From DASVUS01 sp036388675 (lineage in GTDB: Bacteria > Armatimonadota > Abditibacteriia > Abditibacteriales > Abditibacteriaceae): DNA of 64,000 nt. The notes under the pieces were generated by a model, which worked only from the letters and a program-made list of their open reading frames with translations, did no database searches and was not told the DNA's origin. Location: positions 1 through 64,000 of the forward strand of contig DASVRI010000010.1 of NCBI GenBank assembly GCA_036388675.1, written 5' to 3'. Every line of letters begins with the position of its first letter. Within the stretch, counting starts at the first letter, position 1. Made by a program: the position numbers and the translations under genes. Positions 8,100 to 15,232 of the stretch are shown one piece after another.

Positions 8100-9545
8100 A
8101 TGAAAATACGTTTTTCCGTGATAATGCTGATGGCACTTTCAACGATGCAAGGCGCGCGCGGCGCAACCTATCATGTAGCGCCGGCAGGCAGCGATGCCCA
8201 TCCGGGCACGGCGCAACAACCCTGGCTGTCCTTGCAACATGCGGCAGAACAGGTGCATGCCGGAGATCGAGTACTCATGCACGGCGGAATTTACTCACTC
8301 AAAGAACGTGTACAACTTAAGAAATCGGGCACACCGAATGCTTGGATCACCATTGCCGCTGCGCCGGGAGAGAAACCAATTCTCGACGCTTCAGGAGTGC
8401 GCCCGGCCAATGGCGGGGAGGCCGGGTGGTTCGGAGCTGTTACGATAGAGGGGCCATCTTATCTTCGGCTCGTTAACCTTGGCGTGCGCAACTCCTACTT
8501 CGCAGGCATTATGGTGCGCGGTCCCAGCCATCACATTGATCTCGCCGGCTGCACGGTGGACATGACTTTCGCGCCGGGCATCGGTGCGTGGAACGGCACT
8601 GACCTGCGTGTCATCGGCTGCGAGGTCACAAACGCTAATACGCAGAAGATGCGCTTGTTCGGCGATCCCCAACAGGAGTGCCCGCATGAAGCTATCAGCA
8701 TCGCAGGTGTAAACCGCTTCGAGGCAGCGTGGAACCATGTCCATCACTGCGAAAAAGAAGGCATTGATGTTAAGGAAGTAAGCCGCAACGGCGTGGTGCA
8801 TCACAACTTCATCCACGATATGCCGCGTCAGGGACTCTATACTGATGCCTGGTTCGGCGTGCTGGAGAATGTCGAATTCGCTTCGAATGTCGTCCAAGAT
8901 TGCGAATGGGGTTTGGTTATCTCCGTTGAGGGCCGCGATTCTCAACTCCGCAGTGTGCGTGTACACCACAACCTACTCTATCGCAACCGGGCTTCGGGCA
9001 TTTACTTCGGCACCTGGGGCGAAAATGGACTGCGCTCTGACATTCGCATCGAGAACAACACTTTATATGCCAACGGCGCGCCGCAACATTGGGCTGGCCC
9101 GACCGGCAACATTGACGTGCGGGCATCAAACGTGCGCGATTTGCTGGTGGCGCGCAACATTTGCGCAGCGGGCGGCGCCTATGAAATCGCTACGTTCCTC
9201 AACCCGGCAACAGAGGCTGCACGTTTTGAGGAATTGAAGATGCGCATTGACGATAACGTGGTAGCGTCGAACAAAGATGAGACAAACGGCCCACCCGGCT
9301 ACGGCAAGCCATTTGTATGGCCCGGAACTCACACGATTGTCGCCGACCCTCAATTTATGTCGCCCGCAAAAGGAAACTTCCGACCCCGTGCGGGTTCGCC
9401 TGCATTTTCAACTTCCAGCTATCGCGGAGCTTTCGCGCCGGGCGCTCACAAGCTGCCTGCGATTCAGGGAAAGTTGTCCGGCTTTCCCTTCTTTGAACCG
9501 AGTACTCCACGAACAAAAGAGTGGCCGGAGTTTCTCAGACCATAG
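8100..9545 (+). CDS. Secreted right-handed parallel beta-helix protein (pectate-lyase-like fold)
   Basis: A 481-residue exported protein: signal peptide about 1-22 (MKIRFSVIMLMALSTMQGARG), then ATYHVAPAGSDAHPGTAQQPW, the DUF1565-type entry to a parallel beta-helix. Short repeated strands such as NGVVHHNFIHDM, VRVHHNLLYRNRASGIYFG and IRIENNTLYANG form the coils of the helix (about 100-370). Proteins of this build are polysaccharide lyases, epimerases or glycan-binding proteins; I see no residue set that fixes the activity. GAGTACTC copies lie at 8269 and 9500. The gene appears monocistronic and converges on the ABC-transporter operon. Confidence 0.85.
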   Translation: MKIRFSVIMLMALSTMQGARGATYHVAPAGSDAHPGTAQQPWLSLQHAAEQVHAGDRVLMHGGIYSLKERVQLKKSGTPNAWITIAAAPGEKPILDASGVRPANGGEAGWFGAVTIEGPSYLRLVNLGVRNSYFAGIMVRGPSHHIDLAGCTVDMTFAPGIGAWNGTDLRVIGCEVTNANTQKMRLFGDPQQECPHEAISIAGVNRFEAAWNHVHHCEKEGIDVKEVSRNGVVHHNFIHDMPRQGLYTDAWFGVLENVEFASNVVQDCEWGLVISVEGRDSQLRSVRVHHNLLYRNRASGIYFGTWGENGLRSDIRIENNTLYANGAPQHWAGPTGNIDVRASNVRDLLVARNICAAGGAYEIATFLNPATEAARFEELKMRIDDNVVASNKDETNGPPGYGKPFVWPGTHTIVADPQFMSPAKGNFRPRAGSPAFSTSSYRGAFAPGAHKLPAIQGKLSGFPFFEPSTPRTKEWPEFLRP

Positions 9546-9615
9546 CAGCAGTTTCCGTGCAAGCCAATTTACGCTGACGTGAATGTGTCAGGTGTCCGCG
9601 TGCCCAGGCGAGACG

Positions 9616-10308
9616 CTATGGCTGCAATTTACCATCGTGCAGCACAAGCTGGCGCTTTGTTACGGCGGCGAGTTCCGCGTTGTGCGTCACCACAACAATG
9701 GTGAGGCCGTCGCGCAGTAGTTCCTGAAAAATTTGAATAACGGCGGCTCCTGTTACGCTGTCGAGATTGCCCGTTGGTTCATCGGCCAGCAAAACGCGTG
9801 GTGAATTGACCAGTGCACGGGCAATGGCGACGCGCTGCATTTCGCCTCCTGAGAGTTCGTGCGGACGGTGATCGCGGCGATGTGTGAGACGGACTTTCTC
9901 CAGCAGTTCATCAACACGCTGCTGCACGCGTCGCCGCGCGAAGAGTGCCGGTAAGGCGATGTTTTCGCGAACGCTGAGAGTCGGCAGCAAACCGAAGTGC
10001 TGAAAGACAAAGCCGATTTGTTCCCGGCGAAGCCGCGTGCGAGCCATCTCGTTCAACTGCCCAATGTTCTGGCCACCAAGCCGCAGCACACCGGAAGTCG
10101 GCACGTCCATGCAGCCCATGAGATTAAGTAAAGTCGTCTTACCAGACCCCGATTGTCCGACAACCGCCACAAGCTCACCGCTTGGGATGGCAAAAGAAAC
10201 ATCGCGCAGGGCATGAACTTCTTCAATGCCTCTGCGGTATGTCTTGCAGAGGTTCTCAGCACTTATGAAGGCGCCTTCTGAGTACTCGTCAGGGATGGAC
10301 GAAATCAC
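9616..10308 (-). CDS. ABC transporter ATP-binding protein, MacB/LolD type
   Basis: The 230-residue ATPase of an ABC exporter or lipoprotein-type extractor. Walker A is GQSGSGKTT, the signature is LSGGEMQRVAIARAL, Walker B with D-loop is LLADEPTGNLD, and the H-loop histidine is in VVVTHNAEL. The GTG start at 10308 overlaps the TGA of the upstream permease by four bases (GTGA), so the two are translationally coupled; a longer open frame upstream is antisense-like and ignored. It is the last gene of the operon 14497-9616. A GAGTACTC encodes EYS at its N-terminus. Confidence 0.93.
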   Translation of the reverse strand: MISSIPDEYSEGAFISAENLCKTYRRGIEEVHALRDVSFAIPSGELVAVVGQSGSGKTTLLNLMGCMDVPTSGVLRLGGQNIGQLNEMARTRLRREQIGFVFQHFGLLPTLSVRENIALPALFARRRVQQRVDELLEKVRLTHRRDHRPHELSGGEMQRVAIARALVNSPRVLLADEPTGNLDSVTGAAVIQIFQELLRDGLTIVVVTHNAELAAVTKRQLVLHDGKLQP

Positions 10309-11486
10309 GCGCGTCCACCCTGTGCATTCATGGCAACTGTAGGTGCAAGACGAGCGGCACGCCACGCCGGCAACAATCCGGCAACGCTGCCGATGAAAAG
10401 GGCGCACGCGAAGCAGATCACTGTTGTCGCTGCTTCCGGCTGCACGAGTGAGCCGGATGGCGCAAAGGGTAGTCGGGTGCGCAGCCACGCCTCAACAACC
10501 CGCGCGCCCAGCAAAGCGAACATGACACCGCCCGCGGCACCAAGCAGGCAAACCTGCATCGTTTGGCTCCAGAAAAGGCGGAATATATCGCTGTGCGAAG
10601 CACCCAGGGCACGCATTACGCCGATCTCGCGTGTACGTTCAGCAACAGCCATCATCACCGAATTACTAACGCCGGCTCCGGCCACCAGAAAAGCCACAAA
10701 GGCAATACCGGCCAGCAGCGCCCGCGTGGAATTGACGACATTACCAATGGTGGTGAACAGATGTGCCATCGGCACCACGTTCATGTCGAAGCCGGCGCCA
10801 CAGCCGCGTAGTTCTGCGACCGCATGCTCCATTCGGTTGGGATCTTGCAACTGCACCAGAATGTGTGTCAGCTCGTTGCGGTGGCCAAACAAACGCTGCG
10901 CATCGGCTAAACGCAAATGAATGAAAGTGTCGTCAGCACTCTGCGTGGGCGCGAGAATGCCACTGACCACACCGCGCTTGTTGTCCGTGCCGGGAAGTCG
11001 CACCGCCTGTCCGACGCGCCACATGTGACGTTGTGCGACATCGGCCCCGATAAGAATCTCTCCTGCCCGGGAGGGGAAATGCCCATTGACGTGCCAGTTA
11101 CGCTTCAAACGCAACATATTCCCTTCAACGCCCACATAAACCGTTTGTGCTCCGCTGCCGTCGAAATAAGCATTCATCAAGACGGGCGCAGCCACCGCGA
11201 TGCCTTGCACGGCACGCACTTGCTTTAAGTACTCGGCCTTAAGGTAGCAAGGCCAACTGGCACCATGCAATGCGAGCGAGGCGGCATCGTAAGGACAACC
11301 TTTCGGCACGACAATAATATGCGCTCCCAGTTTGTCCAGGTCGTTACGCAATCCCGCTTTGTAACCATGAGCAAACGCCAGCAGGCTCCACAGCGCCGCA
11401 ACAGCCAGAGCGACACCGGCTGTCGTTATCGACATACGGAGCGGGCGGCGCTGCCATTCGCGCAGTGAAAGTAAAATCCAGGTCAT
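10305..11486 (-). CDS. FtsX/MacB-type ABC transporter permease (second copy)
   Basis: A 393-residue inner-membrane permease with the MacB_PCD-FtsX layout. It has one N-terminal transmembrane helix (about 18-40), a periplasmic domain (about 45-245) with VVPKGCPYDAASL, and three C-terminal helices with the FtsX signature ERTREIGVMRALGAS near 285-300. It is a diverged paralogue of the next permease (11491-12651): both share the unusual P-x-GCPYDAA motif, so they probably arose by duplication and form a heterodimer served by the downstream ATPase. The substrate is unknown. Confidence 0.9.
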   Translation of the reverse strand: MTWILLSLREWQRRPLRMSITTAGVALAVAALWSLLAFAHGYKAGLRNDLDKLGAHIIVVPKGCPYDAASLALHGASWPCYLKAEYLKQVRAVQGIAVAAPVLMNAYFDGSGAQTVYVGVEGNMLRLKRNWHVNGHFPSRAGEILIGADVAQRHMWRVGQAVRLPGTDNKRGVVSGILAPTQSADDTFIHLRLADAQRLFGHRNELTHILVQLQDPNRMEHAVAELRGCGAGFDMNVVPMAHLFTTIGNVVNSTRALLAGIAFVAFLVAGAGVSNSVMMAVAERTREIGVMRALGASHSDIFRLFWSQTMQVCLLGAAGGVMFALLGARVVEAWLRTRLPFAPSGSLVQPEAATTVICFACALFIGSVAGLLPAWRAARLAPTVAMNAQGGRA

Positions 11487-11490
11487 AAAA

Positions 11491-12651
11491 TTACTCCGGC
11501 TTCAAGGCATTTGCGGGAGACAGGCGTGTAGCCTGCCACGCCGGATAGGCCCCGGCCAGCACTCCAATGCCGGCGCCTAATGCCATGCACTGCGCCATCA
11601 GAACGGGAGTGAGCAAAAGGATCGCTCCCGTTGGTGCCATCGGAACCAGATGTCTCGCGATGTTCTCAAAACCACGGCCTGCAACACTCACCATCAGCAA
11701 ACCCAGCAGGCTACCGGCAGTTGTGAGCAGGAGGGATTCAATTGTAAATAAGCCAAAAATTTGCATCTTGGAAGCGCCCAGGGCACGCATGATGGCAATC
11801 TCGCCGGTGCGCTCCACGATGGCAGCCAACAGCGTGTTAAAAACACCCAGCGCTCCTGCAGCCAGGGCCACAACGGCAATGGAAGTCAGGAGCGCTCGGG
11901 CCGCGCCAATCAAATTGAGGAATGTGCCCATCATTTCGGTGAGCGTCACCACTTGTGCTCCGGGTATTTTTTGCAGGCGCTCCGCCGCTTCGGGCAACAG
12001 GGATGGATCGCGCAAGCGAATGGCTACCGCAGTGATGCGTTGCGGTTGCTTGAACATGCTTTGAGCGGTCGCAAGGGGCACGAAAAACAGGCTGTCATCG
12101 CTGGTGCCGCTTCGCTTGAGCACTCCCGAAACTTGAAACGTGTGCCGCGTTTCCGGGCTGAAAAGTTTGTCGCCGGTAGCGCGCATCTCCAACTCAGCAG
12201 CTTCAGCACCCAGAATGACGGAATTTGGCTTGTCGAACCACTCCTTCCCTGCACTCGTGTTCCACCACGGTTTGAGTTGCCGTGCCGCCTGGTCAAGACC
12301 GACCCACACGTCGGTTCGGTTTTCCTGCACACGCGGTACAGCAGCCATAAGGAGTGGGGCGGCAACTTCTACAGCCGGATCGCGCCGCGCTTGTTCAACG
12401 GCGTCCTGGCCCAGCGAGTACTCGAGTCCTTTACCACGTAGAACACGTGCTGCCGCATCGTAAGGGCAACCCATTGGAACTAACATAAGCTGCATGCCCA
12501 TGCCGTTGATTTCGCTGCCCAAGGAGCGCTCGTAGCCGTTGCCAAACGCAGAGAGACAAGCCAGAGTCGCGACGGCTATGGCCAGTCCCACCAGCGTCAG
12601 CGCACTGCGCAGTGGGCGGCGCGTTAAGTTGCGAAGGGAGAGTAACAACAT
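11491..12651 (-). CDS. FtsX/MacB-type ABC transporter permease (first copy)
   Basis: A 386-residue permease with an N-terminal helix (LRSALTLVGLAIAVATLACL), a periplasmic domain bearing MLVPMGCPYDAAARV, and C-terminal helices with ERTGEIAIMRALGASKMQIFGL. The start ATG at 12651 follows the TGA of the preceding gene (12653) with one base between, so the pair is coupled. An upstream in-frame extension would lie entirely inside the preceding gene and is rejected. A GAGTACTC at 12416 encodes LEYSLG. Confidence 0.9.
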   Translation of the reverse strand: MLLLSLRNLTRRPLRSALTLVGLAIAVATLACLSAFGNGYERSLGSEINGMGMQLMLVPMGCPYDAAARVLRGKGLEYSLGQDAVEQARRDPAVEVAAPLLMAAVPRVQENRTDVWVGLDQAARQLKPWWNTSAGKEWFDKPNSVILGAEAAELEMRATGDKLFSPETRHTFQVSGVLKRSGTSDDSLFFVPLATAQSMFKQPQRITAVAIRLRDPSLLPEAAERLQKIPGAQVVTLTEMMGTFLNLIGAARALLTSIAVVALAAGALGVFNTLLAAIVERTGEIAIMRALGASKMQIFGLFTIESLLLTTAGSLLGLLMVSVAGRGFENIARHLVPMAPTGAILLLTPVLMAQCMALGAGIGVLAGAYPAWQATRLSPANALKPE

Positions 12652-12652
12652 A

Positions 12653-13330
12653 TCAGTGGTGCTTGTCCTGGCGGCGCGCCGTTGCTCGCGCCGTTGCTCG
12701 CGCCGTTGTTTGCGAGGCTTCATCCAGCAGCACGAGCAGGCTGCGCACGCCTTCAACAATCGCTGTGGCCGACTTCTTTGCAACGGGTGGCACATCGGGC
12801 ACATCGACACCCAACTTCAAGACACTGGACTGATCTTGACCCCGAAACGAGTGCAGCCACTGCGGGGATTGCAGCACCCGCGCAGTGACATCAGGCTCGC
12901 GCAAACGTTGCAGGCGCAGGCCGCGCACGGCACCGAAATTATCAACGGCAAGCACAACTTCTATGGCACCGAACTCCCCTTTCACACGCTGTAGTGCAAC
13001 TCTGCCCAGAAGGCGATTATCGGCATAAACGTCATGGATATAAAACGGATTCTCTTCAGGTCGCGGCCAACGTCCCAGGCGCGCTTTGAGTTGCGCCAGC
13101 CTTTCACTTAAGATTGCGATGTGCGTATCGTAATGTGTAGCTCCGGGGAAGAAAACTTTCATATCTTCTTCGGACTTGCGCCAGGGGCACAGTGGAGTTG
13201 CAGAACTCGCTTTGGCTGTCGGTGCATAAACTTCAACTACCGTTAAGCTCGGCGCCAGCCGATACAAGGCTCCCGCTGTGACGATGCACGCAGCGAGTAC
13301 TCCAAGCATTGTTGAGTGCTTCTTGAACAT
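12653..13330 (-). CDS. Membrane-anchored protein resembling FMN-binding (RnfG-like) domains
   Basis: About 225 residues. An N-terminal anchor (about 8-28, LGVLAACIVTAGALYRL) precedes a domain with RVKGEFGAIEVVLAVDNFGAVRG, SPQWLHSFRGQ and KKSATAIVEGVRSLL. The order of segments recalls the FMN-binding domain of RnfG/NqrC-like proteins, but the canonical SGAT flavinylation motif is reduced to SAT, so flavin binding is uncertain. The C-terminus ends in a TARA-type four-residue repeat made by a 12-bp tandem triplication. The start ATG at 13330 is chosen because frames further upstream run through a tandem repeat and the previous gene. Confidence 0.65.
   Translation of the reverse strand: MFKKHSTMLGVLAACIVTAGALYRLAPSLTVVEVYAPTAKASSATPLCPWRKSEEDMKVFFPGATHYDTHIAILSERLAQLKARLGRWPRPEENPFYIHDVYADNRLLGRVALQRVKGEFGAIEVVLAVDNFGAVRGLRLQRLREPDVTARVLQSPQWLHSFRGQDQSSVLKLGVDVPDVPPVAKKSATAIVEGVRSLLVLLDEASQTTARATARATARRQDKHH
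12677..12712. repeat. 12-bp tandem triplication at the 3' end of the FMN-binding-like gene
   Basis: Three units of CGCCGTTG(C/T)T(C/T)G at 12677-12688, 12689-12700 and 12701-12712. They encode repeated TARA on the minus strand, about 20 bp before the stop codon at 12653. Confidence 0.85.
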
Positions 13331-13334
13331 CGAG

Positions 13335-13394
13335 AGCTTAGTAGCGCGACAGCTTCGTAGCGCGACAGCTTCATAGCGCGACAGCTTAGTAGCG
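13335..13394. repeat. 16-bp tandem repeat, 3.75 copies, spanning a stop codon
   Basis: AGCTT(A/C)(G/A)TAGCGCGAC is repeated from 13335 to 13394. It fills the junction between the OB-fold gene, whose stop codon (13386-13388) lies inside the last unit, and the start of the next gene at 13330. Confidence 0.9.
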
Positions 13395-13799
13395 TATGCT
13401 GCTGGCCTGAATAATCTTCTGTGAGCCACGTTGCATAACTTTTCCGCTGACGCTGAGCCTGGTTTGCAGTGGCAGATCAGTTACGGTGAACCCGGCCATT
13501 TTGGTATCGACCTGCACTGTGCCCGTGCCGTCATGCAGCTTGAACCAACAGCCCGCAACCGGACATTTCTCCACCATGGTGCCATGCACCGTTACGGTTT
13601 TTGCCGGTGTTGCAGACCGCACCATCGCCGCACTGATGTCGGGTGCGCGCAGCACTTTGCCTCGCGTGGCCTGGTGTTGCCGCACACAGCCACTGCATAC
13701 ACAGCCACTGATTATAAGCAGGACAAGAGCGCCTTTCGAGTACTCGGAAATCGAGTACTCGAAGAAACGGCTGTTAGAACGAGGGACTGATTGGCTCAT
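13386..13799 (-). CDS. OB-fold lipoprotein (DUF4920 / tRNA_anti-like domain)
   Basis: A 137-residue exported protein: N-terminal hydrophobic stretch GALVLLIISGCVCSGC with a likely lipobox, so probably a lipoprotein, then a small beta-barrel domain (VHGTMVEKCPVAGCWFKLHD and RLSVSGKVMQRGSQKIIQ). The pattern matches the bacterial OB-fold domain found in periplasmic proteins next to metal or redox genes; two cysteines (KCPVAGC) could bind metal. The ATG at 13799 overlaps the TGA of the upstream prepilin (ATGA). Two GAGTACTC copies 15 bp apart (13738 and 13753) both encode EYS just before the signal sequence. Confidence 0.7.
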   Translation of the reverse strand: MSQSVPRSNSRFFEYSISEYSKGALVLLIISGCVCSGCVRQHQATRGKVLRAPDISAAMVRSATPAKTVTVHGTMVEKCPVAGCWFKLHDGTGTVQVDTKMAGFTVTDLPLQTRLSVSGKVMQRGSQKIIQASSIRY

Positions 13800-14497
13800 G
13801 GTACAGCAACAAACCCATCGTCGGTCGGCAACGAAGGCCCGGTCGGGCCACCGGGAAGGCCAGAACACTGCTGTGCAATTGAAAATTCGGAAGCGACTTT
13901 TGCGTGTCCATCGCAGTAGTAGGCGACACGCACCGGATTCCCGGTCTTGCCTGAAAACCACGCGGCGCCATCCGGCGAGTGCCACGGAAAAATCTCGGCT
14001 CCCAGGTATGTTTCTGCCGGTCGCGGAATTGCCGCCTCGGATCTAACACGTGTAACGACCACATTGAGGCAGTAGCTGCTACCGTAGAAATCGGCCATGC
14101 GCGCGGGGCGCGGCGATGCGCTGTTGAACGGATCGGCAGCCAATGCCCCGGGCACCCCAGAGTCGCTGGGACACACAAACAATTGACGGCTTTTCACATA
14201 AGGCTGCGCCAGATTGGTCCACGAAGTAGGCAGCCCCATATCAGTGCGACAGGGGCGGCAAGGGTAAGCTGGGCCAGGGCTATCGGGCATGCGAGGCGGA
14301 TACTGATTATCAAAGTCCTGCACATACATCATCATGGCGGTTCCGAGTTGCTTTACGTTCGAAACACAACTCGTGCGACGTGCGTTTTCTCTGGCGCGGG
14401 CAAAAACCGGAAACAGAATAGCCGCGAGTATCCCTATGATGGCTATGACGACTAAAAGTTCTATAAGCGTGAATCCACAGTGCTGCTTTTTATTCAT
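13796..14497 (-). CDS. Type II/IV pseudopilin with N-terminal methylation motif (DUF1559 family)
   Basis: A 233-residue prepilin-like protein. The short leader MNKKQHCG is followed by the methylation/cleavage motif FTLIELLVVIAIIGILAAIL and the FPVFARARENARR continuation. The C-terminal domain includes CPSDSGVPG and a YCDGHAKV motif, as usual for DUF1559 proteins. The start at 14497 has a strong ribosome-binding site (GGAGGAG). The stop overlaps the next gene by ATGA, which makes this the first gene of the exporter operon 14497-9616. DUF1559 pseudopilins occur in many copies in Planctomycetes and Armatimonadota; their role is poorly known. Confidence 0.88.
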   Translation of the reverse strand: MNKKQHCGFTLIELLVVIAIIGILAAILFPVFARARENARRTSCVSNVKQLGTAMMMYVQDFDNQYPPRMPDSPGPAYPCRPCRTDMGLPTSWTNLAQPYVKSRQLFVCPSDSGVPGALAADPFNSASPRPARMADFYGSSYCLNVVVTRVRSEAAIPRPAETYLGAEIFPWHSPDGAAWFSGKTGNPVRVAYYCDGHAKVASEFSIAQQCSGLPGGPTGPSLPTDDGFVAVP

Positions 14498-14990
14498 TTC
14501 TCCTCCAACGGAGTGCGACAACGCACGAAGCGGTGACGCGGAGCGGTTATAACCAGTGGTTACAACCACTTCTGCGCCTTCAAACAGCGGAACAGGTGCG
14601 CACGAGCACATCTTCTCATCTGCCTGGGCTGTTGGCACCAAACAACAGACGGAATTTGCACCGTAGCGAGCACTCTCAAGATGTAAAAGAGGACCGAAGT
14701 GGAAGGAGCGCATTGCGACATAGCGTAGTGCGACACAGCATAGATGGAATGAACCAACAGGCCATGTTGCAGCGAATGTCGCCAGGTTTTCGGGTCGGCC
14801 TCAACAGGTCGCAAAACTGACCTGCGGACTATACTCCAACAGGAGCATAGCAGTCGGACTAATTAATGAGTGAGCTACACCGGGCCACGACAGTGTCCTG
14901 GATGTATTTAGACTTATTATACCCGACGCGCTGAAGAACAAAACGAAATACATACCGACCTTGCTGGATTTGCTGCTTATCAAGATGCGT

Positions 14991-15026
14991 CCGGCATTCT
15001 CTGCATAACCGGCATTCTCTGCATAA
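14991..15026. repeat. 18-bp direct tandem duplication
   Basis: CCGGCATTCTCTGCATAA is repeated exactly at 14991-15008 and 15009-15026. It lies in the 735-bp gene-free stretch 14498-15232, which otherwise holds only the cloverleaf repeat at 15076-15198 and nothing else I can identify. Confidence 0.9.
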
Positions 15027-15075
15027 CATGAGCCCTCGCGGTTAAGAACAGGCGTCATCCGCCACGGCACCCGAT

Positions 15076-15198
15076 AAGGACAACGACTTGTCTGCTGGGG
15101 GCTGTGAGCGACGGGCTTGTTTCAGGCTTCGCAAGCCCGTCGCTCACACTGCGGGTTCGTGACAACGGCTCCCACTGCGTTTATGAGACTGCTTGTAG
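15076..15198 (-). repeat. Cloverleaf interspersed repeat, copy A
   Basis: It contains GTGAGCGACGGGCTTG (15104-15119) paired with its complement at 15132-15147, a second hairpin around GACAACGACTTGTC (about 15079-15096), an ACTGCGGGTTCGTG arm, and the outer arm TTTATGAGACTGCTTG (ending at 15195). The orientation is opposite to copy B. It sits between the pseudopilin operon and the GH116 gene, 35 bp after the GH116 stop. Confidence 0.8.
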
Positions 15199-15232
15199 CT
15201 GTTATTTCTGATCCCTTCAGACCTCTGGCAAG

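Noticed and set aside
10309..10488. N-terminal extension of the ABC ATPase
   Set aside because: It lies inside the upstream permease gene in another frame, and the residues have no domain similarity; the GTGA overlap gives the normal length.
14801..15070. Open frame of 89 codons on the minus strand in the gap before the pseudopilin operon
   Set aside because: It runs through the exact 18-bp duplication, has no ribosome-binding site and no recognisable domain.
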